Below are positions 45,077 to 54,169 of a DNA stretch of 64,000 nt, piece after piece. A program made the position numbers and the translations under genes. The DNA is from Nostoc sp. MS1. GTDB taxonomy: Bacteria; Cyanobacteriota; Cyanobacteriia; Cyanobacteriales; Nostocaceae. The notes under the pieces are model-generated. The model worked only from the letters and a program-made list of their open reading frames with translations, searched no databases and was not told where the DNA came from. The stretch lies in assembly GCF_019976755.1 (NCBI RefSeq), contig NZ_AP023441.1:5701501-5765500 (forward strand), in the 5' to 3' direction. Position 1 is the stretch's first letter, and the number at the start of each line of letters is the position of its first letter.

Positions 45077-46356
45077 AAGTCCAACTGCTAACAGCCTTAA
45101 GTGATACCAATATTGATGCCACTCAATTAAACAGTCAGCGTCAATTAGCCATTTCTATTTCTGCGATTGCCGAGCAGTTTGAGCAAAATTTACCGCTCAA
45201 TTTATGCTTGATTTTGGATCAAAGTGGTTCCATGCACGGTAAGCCGTTGAAAACGGTGATTGCAGCTGTAGATAAGTTAATAGATCGACTAAAGATTGGC
45301 GATCGCATCTCAGTTGTGGGTTTTGCGGGTTCTGCGACAGTCATTATCCCCAATCAAGTTGTCGAAGATCCTGAAAACATCAAAACTCAAATTAGGAAGC
45401 GATTAAAGGCTAGTGGCGGTACAGTTATTGCTGAGGGTTTGCAACAAGGAATCACAGAACTGATGAAGGGAACAAGAGGTGCTGTTTCCCAAGCATTCCT
45501 CTTAACAGATGGTCATGGTGAAAGTGGTATCAAGGTTTGGAAGTGGGAAATTGGCCCAGATGATAGTCGACGCTGTTTAGAATTTGCTAAGAAGGCGGCG
45601 AAAATTAATCTCACTATCAATACTTTGGGATTTGGTAACAGTTGGAATCAGGATTTATTGGAAAAAATTGCTGATGCTGGTGGGGGAAGTTTAGCTCACA
45701 TTGAGCGTCCAGAACAAGCTGTGCATCAATTCAATCGGCTGTTTACGCGGGTGCAGTCGGTGGGGTTAACTAATGCTTACCTCATGCTGTCCCTTGCGCC
45801 TAATGTCCGGTTAGCAGAACTTCGACCCATTGCCCAAGTTGCCCCTGATATTATTGAGTTACCTGTAGAACCTGAAGCAGATGGTAGTTTTATCGTTCGC
45901 TTGGGAGACTTGATGAAAAATTGCCAAAGGGTAGTTTTGGCGAATCTTTACTTGGGAAATTTACCCGCAGGACAGCAAGTAATTGGCAATGTGCAAGTCC
46001 GCTATGATAATCCGGCTTTAGATGAAGAAGGTTCGCTGTCACAGGTTTGGCCTGTATATGCAAACGTTATGCAGGCTTATCAAGCAGATTTTGACGCGGA
46101 AGTACATAAATATATTTTGACCTTGGCTAAGTATCGCCAAACTCAACTAGCTGAGACTAAATTACAACAAGGCGATCGCACTGGTGCTGCGACAATGTTA
46201 CAAACGGCTGCGAAAACGGCTTTGCAAATTGGTGATAATAATGCAGCTACGGTTTTACAAACTTCTGCAACTCGCCTCCAAGCTGGGGGAAAACTGTCGG
46301 ATGCAGAGTTGAAGAAGACTAGGATTGTTGCTAAAACTGTTTTACAAAGTTTTTAG
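45073..46356 (+). CDS. VWA-domain protein, paralogue 2
   Basis: 427 aa, closely similar to the preceding gene along its whole length and overlapping it by 4 bp, so a tandem duplication with translational coupling. The MIDAS is intact (DQSGSMH, GGTVIAEG, LLTDGHGE). It differs by an insertion, GIKVWKWEIGPDDSRR, just after the third MIDAS motif, on the ligand-binding face. The C-terminal Ala/Gln-rich helical segment is conserved. The two proteins may hetero-oligomerise or bind two ligands (inference). Confidence 0.88.
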   Translation: MKVQLLTALSDTNIDATQLNSQRQLAISISAIAEQFEQNLPLNLCLILDQSGSMHGKPLKTVIAAVDKLIDRLKIGDRISVVGFAGSATVIIPNQVVEDPENIKTQIRKRLKASGGTVIAEGLQQGITELMKGTRGAVSQAFLLTDGHGESGIKVWKWEIGPDDSRRCLEFAKKAAKINLTINTLGFGNSWNQDLLEKIADAGGGSLAHIERPEQAVHQFNRLFTRVQSVGLTNAYLMLSLAPNVRLAELRPIAQVAPDIIELPVEPEADGSFIVRLGDLMKNCQRVVLANLYLGNLPAGQQVIGNVQVRYDNPALDEEGSLSQVWPVYANVMQAYQADFDAEVHKYILTLAKYRQTQLAETKLQQGDRTGAATMLQTAAKTALQIGDNNAATVLQTSATRLQAGGKLSDAELKKTRIVAKTVLQSF

Positions 46357-46758
46357 TTGACTACTGACTCAGGAATATACTTTTTAAATTTAGTAGTAAT
46401 ATCAAGTTGGGCTAATTACTTATAATCAGGAAGCATTCTTGAAATTGTTGAGGATGAATCCGTGCAAATACTTGTGCAAAAGAACATCATTTCGCTCATG
46501 AGTAGGACACTTGCCATCCTGCTGCGCAAAGGAGTGTTTTAAAAATTAAACCATACACTGCGTGGCCAAGTTTGCACAAAACTAGGCAGATTAAGAGTAT
46601 GTTTCAGGACTTACGCACCAAGGTTATCTGTTAAGACTGGGGTCACGGGTGTAAGGGTGTAGGGGTATAGGTTTTGAACGCTTACACCCCTACACCCCTA
46701 TACCCCTATACCCTTGTCCAAACCATTGATTTTTCGTTTTCATGCGTAAGTCCTGTGT
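46357..46758. other. Intergenic region containing a MITE
   Basis: The first 245 bp past the VWA pair hold no convincing gene; a 26-codon ORF near 46460 is not supported. The rest is the MITE at 46605-46755, whose 3' side touches the DUF6745-like pseudogene. Confidence 0.5.
46605..46755. mobile_element. 151-bp MITE with 13-bp inverted repeats and 5-bp target duplication
   Basis: The left end CAGGACTTACGCA (46605-46617) and right end TGCGTAAGTCCTG (46743-46755) are perfect inverted repeats. Both flanks carry TGTTT (46600-46604 and 46756-46760), a target-site duplication. The interior contains an imperfect palindrome of GGTGTAAGGGTGTAGGGGTATAG against CTATACCCCTATACCC-type units and no ORF. It is a non-autonomous element that depends on a transposase elsewhere; the family of that transposase is not identified. 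Confidence 0.85.
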
Positions 46759-47551
46759 TTATTCTTTAAATAAAATTGTTCCGTGATTTGCATATACACT
46801 GAAGCCATCAGCAAACTGAATAGCAAGAACTCCTTCTCCATGAAGATTATTTTGTTCATCCAATCTAATAATGCTAGGACGATTAGATATAAGGCATACA
46901 TTTTCATAAGGAAATATCCAACCATAATTACTAATTAAGATTTTAAATATTTCCCAGTCTCTAGAATTATGCTCGCAACCTAATACTGAAATACAAAAGT
47001 CACACAAGCAAGCTCTACTAATTTTACTCTATGAAGAAAAACAATTATAAATTTCAGCTACAGATGGCTCAAATTCGTTTTGGGGATTAAGTATCTTATC
47101 ATACCACAATACATTACTTAATATTTCCCATTCATTTCCAAGTTCTATCTCTAGTTTTTCCTCTAGTAAATCCCAAAATGGCAATAGTAATGAGTCTGTA
47201 AAAAAATTACCAAGTTTAAATGATAATTCCTTAGCTAAATAAGACAATAATTTTTCTTCTATCTGTTTTTCAATTTTAGCTTGTAATAAAATCAAACTTA
47301 TATCAAATAAATCTAGTATACCTTTACCTAATGAGTTTCTTAATTCATCTGTTTTTGCTATTGCTTTTATTGCTTGATAAGGACTATGAAAAAAAAATAT
47401 AATTTGGTTTATTTAATCCTATTAAAGTATAAAGATTACTAATTATATCCGTGTTTTTGTAATCTAAAAAAGACGATAATCCAATATTTAACCATTTATT
47501 TTGATATTCTGGTATAAGTTTTTCTTGTTGTATGAGTATTTTTTGAATCAT
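46759..47551 (-). pseudogene. Disrupted DUF6745-like gene
   Basis: An ATG at 47549-47551 opens MIQKILIQQEKLIPEYQNKW. The frame fails at a run of nine T (complement of 47389-47397): one base fewer would restore NYIFFHSPYQAIKAIAK and the long frame that follows. An in-frame TAG at 47029-47031 interrupts it again, and it ends at the MITE junction after FADGFSVYANHGTILFKE. The last part (LISNRPSIIRLDEQNNLHGEGVLAIQFADG) is what I recall as typical of DUF6745 proteins, which normally continue further. So there is one frameshift, one nonsense codon and a truncation coinciding with the insertion. Its AT-richness exceeds that of neighbours. Confidence 0.7.
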
Positions 47552-47754
47552 AATGTTTATCAGTTTTTTGTATGTCTAAAATTAATTCTCAAATCCTCTT
47601 AAACCGAAAAAATTATTTTTTTATCTGTTAAAAAACCATTAATTCAACTTGGCACTGCTTGTCGTGGCTCACCAGTACTCACTTTACGTTTAATATTATA
47701 AATAATTTCCTAAATATATTCAAACACAGATAACAACACCAATACTTAAATTTT

Positions 47755-48390
47755 CTACCTACTGACAAAAGCAAATGAGTTGATAACTTGTTGATAAGCT
47801 CGGCGATAAATTACATCATGATTACCGCCAATTTTAGAGAAGGTAAGAACAATGATGCGAGAGTCTCTAGGGTTGACAAAAACAACGTTTTCACTAGCAT
47901 ATAAACCATCAGACTGGAATTTTATTCCCGTTTGACCAGCAATTCTCGCAGTTCTGAAATCACGGGTCTGGCTAAATTGGTTACTTTGTTTAACCCAATT
48001 CTGCAACGGCAATTTTTTAGGATTGTTGTACACTCTGACGTTAACATTGGGTGGGTATTCTGTGCCGCCTTCATAAGCTCCAGCACGAATTTTTTGGGCG
48101 TGCTGCTTAGTCCAGATATCAATCGTAGCTAAGGCTGAATCAACACTATTTGAGGGTGTAGATATATTTCTATCGATAACAAAATCTTGGGGGTAGGTAA
48201 ACCGAAATTTATAGCGATCGCTCCGATAAACACCTTGGCTTTGTGCCACAGTTTTAGGTGTTGATTTTTCTAATCTCACCTCATCTTTAGTAGTTAATGA
48301 AGAAGCAACCACAGGTTTATAAGACATCGCTCCTACTACTACCAAACCCATCAATATCGGATTTACTATCAGTTTGTAATCAACTTTCAT
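47755..48390 (-). CDS. Exported protein, possibly PsbP/Mog1-like fold
   Basis: A 211-aa protein with a signal peptide (LIVNPILMGLVVVGAMSYKPVVASS) and a mature domain beginning near SQGVYRSDRYKFRFTYPQDFVID. That YKFRFTYPQDF entry and later RIIVLTFSK...YQQVINSFAF resemble PsbP-like lumenal/periplasmic proteins. Residues specific to PsbP itself are not recognisable, so I leave the function open. Single gene; about 480 bp of mostly repeat DNA lies upstream. Confidence 0.75.
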   Translation of the reverse strand: MKVDYKLIVNPILMGLVVVGAMSYKPVVASSLTTKDEVRLEKSTPKTVAQSQGVYRSDRYKFRFTYPQDFVIDRNISTPSNSVDSALATIDIWTKQHAQKIRAGAYEGGTEYPPNVNVRVYNNPKKLPLQNWVKQSNQFSQTRDFRTARIAGQTGIKFQSDGLYASENVVFVNPRDSRIIVLTFSKIGGNHDVIYRRAYQQVINSFAFVSR

Positions 48391-48871
48391 TATTCACTCC
48401 TGTAAGTTTTGGCTACATATAGGATTCCTACTTGATTTTTGAACAGATACGTAGATGAGTAGTTAGCGACAGCGTAACGCACCGAACCTGTTGCTTTGCG
48501 TGCGTTACGGCTTACGCCTAACACACCCTACATATACTGAGATTTTTTCAGAAATCAAATCGGATTCCTATAGATAGATCCAATATTTATAAGAATGTTT
48601 CCGGGAGTCGAATAGGTTGAGGTGCGATCGCCTAATTTACAGACTTCAATATAATTCAAACAAGAGCATTAAAACGCTTATAGACACGCTCCAAAGTATC
48701 TTGGTTCGGATATCATAAAGCTCATGTAATTTATTCATAAAATTCATGCTAATTTTGCAATAGTATATTTTAAAACACATCCATAACTGGCATGATGAAT
48801 TAGTTCATAGTGTTGTTGTTTGTTGTGATAGGCGGAAGTTTCTTGAAAATCCGCCTACTTTATCTCTTAAT
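48391..48871. other. Repeat-containing intergenic region
   Basis: No ORF. A block at about 48465-48535 (GCGTAACGCACCGAACC...TGCGTGCGTTACGGCTTACGCC) is a dispersed repeat with internal inverted symmetry (GTAACGCAC/GTGCGTTAC). The remainder is AT-rich leader of the exported protein gene and the 3' side of the VOC gene. Confidence 0.55.
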
Positions 48872-49309
48872 TTATAGCCGTGTGGATGAGACAAGTGATG
48901 GCTCGGAAACACGGTTTAACTGTGCGTTTTCTGAGTGAGAACTGACAAACTCTGTAATTTCCAGACGATTCCCAGCCGGATCTCGTAAGAAGAAGCGCTT
49001 GAGGTTGGGAACGGGTGCATGATCGGGAAGAATTTCTACTCCATACGCTTTCAGATGTTCCTCAAAAGCATTCAAATCATCGACTTGAAAACATATATGT
49101 CTTCTAGATGCTTGGTTGTTGGAGTTGGGTTCTTCACCGAGGTGTATTTGAATTTGTCCTAAAGCATACCAAGCACCAGCTACATTTTGCGCTACTTCAG
49201 GTCTGGGAATTTCCTCTAATCCCAAAACTTGGCTGTAGAAATTCAAGGTTGCATTTCCCGCTTCCGGTGGATAGGTGACTAAAACGTGATGAACTGCTTT
49301 TAAACTCAT
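48872..49309 (-). CDS. VOC-superfamily (glyoxalase/dioxygenase-like) protein
   Basis: About 145 aa from the ATG at 49307-49309, placed 7 bases after GGGAG; longer in-frame starts exist but run into the divergent hydrolase gene. Paired beta-alpha-beta-beta-beta modules show the metal-site pattern: HHVLVTYP (His), YALGQIQIHLGE (His), RRHICFQVDD (His) and RLEITEF (Glu). Such proteins include glyoxalase I-like lyases, dioxygenases and resistance proteins; the substrate is unknown. It is divergent from the dienelactone-hydrolase gene, with starts about 125 bp apart, so the two may be co-regulated. Confidence 0.85.
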   Translation of the reverse strand: MSLKAVHHVLVTYPPEAGNATLNFYSQVLGLEEIPRPEVAQNVAGAWYALGQIQIHLGEEPNSNNQASRRHICFQVDDLNAFEEHLKAYGVEILPDHAPVPNLKRFFLRDPAGNRLEITEFVSSHSENAQLNRVSEPSLVSSTRL

Positions 49310-49433
49310 CTTCATTCTCCCAAAGGACTTGCCTTTGCACTTTGTTTGTGAAATACTACTCTTAAAAATACGGTAAATCGATAAAGTTTTAGTATTTTTA
49401 CAGAACTCATTGCATAAAGACCTTATCCCTAAA

Positions 49434-50189
49434 ATGACAAACACAGAAATTCGCACTAACTACGTTAAGGTTCCCAATGGTGACTTACAAATCGATGCTT
49501 ATCTAGCGGAACCGACAAAACAGGGAAGATTTCCGGCTGTGATTGTGATTCAAGAAATCTTTGGCGTTAACATTCACATTCGGGAAGTTGCAGAGAAATT
49601 AGCCAAAGAGGGTTATGTAGCCATAGCACCAACCCTATACCAACGCACCGCACCCGGTTTCGAGGCGGGGTACACAGGCGAAGATATCCAACGTGGTAGA
49701 GGCTATAAAGAACAGACTACAGCAGCAGAAATATTGAGTGATATTCAAGCGGCGATCGCTTATTTGAAGAATTTACCAAATGTGCAACCAGATGCGATCG
49801 GTTCTATCGGTTTCTGCTTTGGTGGACACGTTGTTTACTTAGCTGCGACTCTCTCAGACATCAAAGCGACAGCTTCTTTCTACGGTGGTGGTATCCCCAA
49901 CTCCACACCAGGAGGTGGTGAACCTACCATTACTCGCACCCCTGATATTAAAGGTCAGATTTACGCCTTCTTTGGTAAAGAAGACCAAGGTATTCCTTTA
50001 GAACAGACAGAACAAATAGAGGCTGAATTAAAGAAATATCAGATACCTCACAAAGTCTTCCGCTATGACGGCGCAGGACACGGTTTTTTCTGCAACCATC
50101 GCGCCAGCTACAACGCCGAAGCTGCTGCTGATGCGTGGACACACGTTACTGAATTGTTTCAGAAAACTCTTCTACTTCAGACTGTTTGA
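49434..50189 (+). CDS. Dienelactone hydrolase family protein
   Basis: 251 aa from the ATG at 49434 (MTNTEIRTNYV); an upstream TTG in the same frame is less likely. It is an alpha/beta hydrolase with Cys nucleophile in GFCFGGH, acid in FFGKEDQGIP and catalytic His in GAGHGFFCN, the Cys-Asp-His triad typical of the family. In aromatic catabolism these open dienelactones; in cyanobacteria the role is unproven and may be general carboxylesterase activity. STRR DNA follows the stop. Confidence 0.9.
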   Translation: MTNTEIRTNYVKVPNGDLQIDAYLAEPTKQGRFPAVIVIQEIFGVNIHIREVAEKLAKEGYVAIAPTLYQRTAPGFEAGYTGEDIQRGRGYKEQTTAAEILSDIQAAIAYLKNLPNVQPDAIGSIGFCFGGHVVYLAATLSDIKATASFYGGGIPNSTPGGGEPTITRTPDIKGQIYAFFGKEDQGIPLEQTEQIEAELKKYQIPHKVFRYDGAGHGFFCNHRASYNAEAAADAWTHVTELFQKTLLLQTV

Positions 50190-50232
50190 TATTTAGTCAT
50201 TAGTCATTAGTCCATAGTCATTAGTTATTATC
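50190..50232. repeat. STRR (GTCATTA units)
   Basis: TAGTCATTAGTCATTAGTCCATAGTCATTAGTTATTA, heptamers of the same family as elsewhere but in reverse orientation. Confidence 0.75.
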
Positions 50233-50285
50233 CTCTGCTCCTCACATTTTTATATCCCTAATCAAGAGTAAGTAAAATATACTCC

Positions 50286-51348
50286 ATGTCCAGCACATTC
50301 AAATTACCAAGAATTAACTTATTTCAGCGTGTCTCCCTGTTTGTAGTACCAGGAATTTTAACACTGACAACTACTTTAATTAGTTACTACTTTAATTAGT
50401 TGCTCAGTTGATACTCCAAAAGCAGAAAATAAAACTACTGGTTTTACAACCAAAGTTGTCCGTATGGGGTATCAAAGTGCTGGAGACATAGTAAGACTAA
50501 AAGGAGTACTTGAAAAACGTCTGCAACCGTTGGGTGTTACTGTCGAATGGGCGCAATTTGCTGCCGGGACGCAACTTATGGAAGCCATGAATGTTGGTCG
50601 GGTTGATATTGGTTCTGTTGGGGAAACTCCGCCAATATTTGCCCAGGCTGCTGGTACATCATTAGTTTATGTTGCTAGTAATAAGCCTGGAACTGGTGAA
50701 GGTAGTGGTATTGTAGTTCAAAACAATTCACCTATTCGCACTTTAGCTGACCTTAAAGGGCAAAAAATAGTTTTTCAAAAAGGTTCAGCTTCCCATTACT
50801 TATTAATTAAAGCTTTGGAAGAAGCGGGTTTAAAATATAGTGATGTGCAAGCAATTAGTATGCCTCCTACAGAAGCGCGTGGTGCTTTTATTCAAGGCAA
50901 AATAGATGCTTGGGTAACATGGGACCCGCATTTAGCTTTAGCCCAAAAAATTGGTAAGGCTAGAGTTTTAAGGAATGCAAGCGGTATTGCGACTCAAGGC
51001 GGATATTACATGGCTGCACGCAAGTTTGCTACCGAAAATCCAGAGTTAGTGAAGTTAGTTCTGGAAGAAATTAATAATGTTGGTAAATGGGCTGAACAAA
51101 ATCCCGAAGAAGTTGTCAAATTAACCGCACCTCATCTCAAACTGGAAAAAGACGTTTTAACAACAATGGTCAAACGCCGCACTTATGGTTTAAGACCAAT
51201 TACACCAGAAATTATGGCAGGGCAACAAAGAATTGCTGATTTATTTGCTCAAGAAAAAGTAATTCCTAAACCCATTGATGTTAAAGAAGCAATGCTAACT
51301 ACAGAACAATACGCAGCAATTACACCTACAACTATTAGTCAGAAATAG
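50286..51348 (+). pseudogene. ssuA: Sulfonate ABC transporter substrate-binding protein, frameshifted by a 16-bp duplication
   Basis: The ATG at 50286 opens a signal peptide (FQRVSLFVVPGILTLTTTLI), but the frame ends at TAG (50397-50399). An exact tandem duplication of ACTACTTTAATTAGTT (50370-50385 and 50386-50401) is responsible: dropping one copy gives ...LTTTLISCSVDTPKAENK, a proper lipobox LISC fused to the long downstream frame. That frame (ATG at 50464; 294 aa) has MGYQSAGDIVRLKGVLEKRL, VDIGSVGETPPIFAQAAG, KGQKIVFQKGSASHYLL and AWVTWDPHLALAQ, typical of SsuA periplasmic binding proteins. As written, the product lacks its export signal. It could be a real null, a reversible slippage switch, or a sequence error. 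ssuD follows 73 bp later. Confidence 0.8.
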
Positions 51349-51421
51349 TTTGTAGTAAGGACTTTAGTCCCTGTTTTAATTTTGAATTGATTTTAGCCGT
51401 GTAGCATGAGGAAACAGGAAA

Positions 51422-52558
51422 ATGGAAGTATTTTGGTATTTACCAACTCAAGGAGATGAGCGATATTTAGGTACACCAATCGGTAGGCGACAAGCTAACT
51501 ATCCTTATATGCAGCAAATTGCCCAAGCTGTGGATAAGTTGGGCTTTGGTGGGATGTTGATTGGTACTGGACAAAAACAAGATACCTGGATTGTTGCTGC
51601 TTCTTTGATTCCTGTGACTCAACGCTTGCGGTTTCTCGTGGCTTTTCGTCCAGCGATTATGTCGCCTTCCTTGGCGGTGAGAATGGCGGCTACATTTGAC
51701 CAACTTTCCAACGGTCGAATTATCTTAAATGTAGTGACTGGTGGCGATACTAAGGAATTAGCTAAGGATGGCGTATTTTTAGATCATGACCAGCGTTATG
51801 AATTGACTGATGAGTTTTTAACAATTTGGCGATCGCTTATGCAAGGTGAGGAGGTAACATTTACTGGTCGTCATCTCAAGGTTGCAGAGGCTAAACTGCA
51901 ATTTCCACCAGTACAAAAGCCTTATCCTACCTTATATTTTGGTGGTTCTTCCGATGCGGCGTTGCAAGTTGCAGCCAAACACATTGATGTGTATTTAACC
52001 TGGGGTGAACCACCGCAACTAGTAGCCCAAAAAATCGCCAAAGTCCGCCAATTAGCAGCAGAACAAGGTAGAACTGTGCGTTTTGGGATTCGGTTACACG
52101 CTATTGTCCGCGAAACCGCTCAAAAAGCTTGGGATGCTGCCAATGAACTGATTCAATATGTAGATGATGCAACAATTGCATCAGCCTATGAAAAGTTTGC
52201 TAGGTCTGAATCAGAAGGGCAACGCCGCATGGCACAATTGCATCAAGGTAATCGCCACAACCTAGAAATTAGCCCTAATTTGTGGTCTGGTGTGGGTTTG
52301 GTGCGTGGTGGTGCGGGTACAGCTTTGGTAGGGGATGCAGACACAGTTGCAACCAGAATGCTGGAGTATGCAGATTTAGGAATTGATACCTTCGTCTTTT
52401 CTGGCTATCCCCATTTGGAAGAAGCTTATCGAGTAGCTGAACTTCTATTCCCCCGTTTACCCTTACAAGCGCCTACTGTTGCTGTACCACAACAAATCCC
52501 GACTGCATTTAATGAATTTGTGACGAAAGGCGATTTACTCAAGCCTCAGCCTGTGTAG
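51422..52558 (+). CDS. ssuD: FMNH2-dependent alkanesulfonate monooxygenase
   Basis: A 378-aa bacterial-luciferase-fold flavin monooxygenase that releases sulfite from alkanesulfonates under sulfur limitation. Markers are MEVFWYLPTQGDERYLGT, RLRFLVAFRPAIMSPSLAVRMAATFDQLSNGR, NVVTGGD, FGGSSDAA, and GTALVGDADTVATRMLEYADLGIDTFVFSGYPHLEEA. GVFLDHDQRYE contains the flexible-loop region. It lies directly after ssuA, as in ssu operons, but no ssuB/ssuC (ATPase, permease) or ssuE lies next to it. Sulfite produced would enter the same pool that cysC feeds. Confidence 0.93.
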   Translation: MEVFWYLPTQGDERYLGTPIGRRQANYPYMQQIAQAVDKLGFGGMLIGTGQKQDTWIVAASLIPVTQRLRFLVAFRPAIMSPSLAVRMAATFDQLSNGRIILNVVTGGDTKELAKDGVFLDHDQRYELTDEFLTIWRSLMQGEEVTFTGRHLKVAEAKLQFPPVQKPYPTLYFGGSSDAALQVAAKHIDVYLTWGEPPQLVAQKIAKVRQLAAEQGRTVRFGIRLHAIVRETAQKAWDAANELIQYVDDATIASAYEKFARSESEGQRRMAQLHQGNRHNLEISPNLWSGVGLVRGGAGTALVGDADTVATRMLEYADLGIDTFVFSGYPHLEEAYRVAELLFPRLPLQAPTVAVPQQIPTAFNEFVTKGDLLKPQPV

Positions 52559-52614
52559 TTGAACTTGTTTTGCTGGGGTGTTAGCATTCCCAGCAAATAG
52601 AACATATAACAGTA

Positions 52615-53076
52615 ATGGCAAAAGAAATTGAGCGCAAATTTTTAGTCAACGGCGACAGTTGGCGACAGTTAGACGAGGGTAGCCTATACCGTCAAGGATA
52701 TATTGCTTCACAAGGGGCTACTGTACGTGTTCGCATTGCAGGTAATCAAGGTTACTTAACTATTAAAGGCCCCACAGTTAACTTTTCCCGCTCTGAGTTT
52801 GAGTATTCTATTCCCCTTGCAGATGCTGAGGAAATGCTTGATACTTTGTGCGATCGCCCTTTGATTGAAAAAACTAGATACAAAATAGAATGGTCTGGTT
52901 TGGTTTGGGAAGTAGATGAGTTTGCAGGGGCTAATCAAGGTTTGATAATAGCAGAGGTTGAGCTGACTGATGAAGCACAACAAGTTGAAATACCTGATTG
53001 GATTGGCACAGAAGTTACTGGAGATGTCAGATATTACAATAGTTATTTAGTTAAGCATCCTTTTTCAGATTGGTAA
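52615..53076 (+). CDS. CYTH-domain protein (triphosphatase/adenylate-cyclase type 2-like)
   Basis: A 153-aa protein forming a triphosphate tunnel. The ExExK-type entry is AKEIERKFLV; barrel strands include YRQGYIASQGATVRVRIAGNQGYLTIKGP, then RSEFEYSIP, KTRYKIEWSGLVWEVDEF (Arg/Lys and Glu of the tunnel) and IIAEVELTDE. In bacteria short CYTH proteins without CHAD usually hydrolyse inorganic triphosphate or nucleoside triphosphates. The start is clear (MAKEIERKF, right at the motif). Convergent with the hydroxylase-like gene. Confidence 0.9.
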   Translation: MAKEIERKFLVNGDSWRQLDEGSLYRQGYIASQGATVRVRIAGNQGYLTIKGPTVNFSRSEFEYSIPLADAEEMLDTLCDRPLIEKTRYKIEWSGLVWEVDEFAGANQGLIIAEVELTDEAQQVEIPDWIGTEVTGDVRYYNSYLVKHPFSDW

Positions 53077-53117
53077 TGGGTAATTGGTAATTGGTAATTC
53101 AATAATATTTTTTAGGT

Positions 53118-53142
53118 GTGTAAGGGTTTCGCTCACTTACAC
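53118..53142. terminator. Hairpin between convergent genes
   Basis: GTGTAAG (53118-53124) pairs with CTTACAC (53136-53142) over an 11-base loop, inside a longer set of CACACC/GGTGTG symmetry. It is located between the stops of the CYTH and hydroxylase-like genes. Confidence 0.5.
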
Positions 53143-53159
53143 CCTCACACCCTTATTTA

Positions 53160-53660
53160 CTAGATTCGAGAGTAACGGAAACGCATTCTTAATAGTCTTA
53201 ACCAGCGTAACCAAATTTGGGCAGGTTGCTCAAAGAAAGTGAAAATATCACCAAAACCCAGGCTTGTTTTTCGATGGTGTAACCAGTGTCTTTCAGGGGT
53301 GGTAATAAATAAGAGTTGGCATAATGTAGACACAAGTTTAGGAGTTTGCCAACCTAAAGCTGTTACGTGTCTCCACCATACATGAAATTGTCCTAACAAT
53401 AACCCAGCAATCACACCAATGGGAGAGAAAGTCCACAAAAATACTGCCACTATTAAATAAGGTAAAGCTCCCAAAATGCCATCTAATAAAACTTGGATAT
53501 TAAGAGTCAAAATAGCATAGTGGCGAAAGTTTTTCTTCCATGAGTGGTGTGTTTTTAAATGGAGGCTACCAAAAACGTGTTCGGGTACGTGATAAATAAA
53601 TGTAGATAAAAAATCGCCAAGAACTAATAACAGCCAAGCAACAGCGATCGCCTCAAGCAT
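53160..53660 (-). CDS. Fatty-acid hydroxylase/sterol desaturase-superfamily membrane protein
   Basis: A 166-aa protein with hydrophobic helices at about 3-22, 50-82 and 80-95. The histidine-box series for a di-iron site is HVPEH (about 24-28), HLKTHH (about 34-39), H in FHVWWRH (about 93-99) and HWLHH (about 124-128). The length is short for the family but contains all boxes; carotenoid or lipid hydroxylation is the usual chemistry. The substrate is unassigned. Confidence 0.83.
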   Translation of the reverse strand: MLEAIAVAWLLLVLGDFLSTFIYHVPEHVFGSLHLKTHHSWKKNFRHYAILTLNIQVLLDGILGALPYLIVAVFLWTFSPIGVIAGLLLGQFHVWWRHVTALGWQTPKLVSTLCQLLFITTPERHWLHHRKTSLGFGDIFTFFEQPAQIWLRWLRLLRMRFRYSRI

Positions 53661-54169
53661 TTGTACTCCTCAATTTCAGTTAAAATACACCACACAAAAC
53701 AGTGAAGCTAATGCCGTTAACGCAGACACACGGTTTTACTCTAGTTTCTCTGTCTACGTTTGGGCTGGTTTTATTTAACAATTAAGTAATTGATAATATT
53801 GCAACTCCATGTATTTATGTCCCTAATTACATGAAAGCGCAATCCTGGAGAGCTTCTTACTAAGATTCTGCTTTTGAGCTTTTGGTATCGATACATCTAA
53901 ACACCGATTGACTTGCCGTATTTTATTATAAACTCCCTATAATTTTCTTATGAAGGCATATAACATAAGCAAAGAATGAGTTAAATTTAGTAAAAATTTA
54001 GGTTAAATTTTCTTTTCTGCGCCTTACTCAGTAGTAGCATGAAATCATTGCATAATAAAAGACATTCATATCTGTATATTAGAAAAGAAGCATTGCTTCA
54101 AGATGCCTTAGAGTAAAGGTTTTCCGATGTATCTATTCAATGTGGTTGAAAATTTGTGGAGTAAGATTT
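53661..54169. other. Intergenic region between divergent genes
   Basis: About 500 bp, AT-rich, upstream of both the leftward hydroxylase-like gene and the rightward HAD gene. A 24-codon ORF at 53711 has no ribosome site and is not supported. I see no repeat family or structured element here. Confidence 0.45.

Noticed and set aside
46460..46540. Possible remnant of a transposase or regulator after the VWA pair
   Set aside because: Only a 26-codon frame with no recognisable motif; not enough to call.
46740..46925. 61-codon leftward ORF crossing the MITE end
   Set aside because: It is a shifted reading of the DUF6745-like pseudogene and includes MITE sequence; the adjacent frame carries the conserved motifs.
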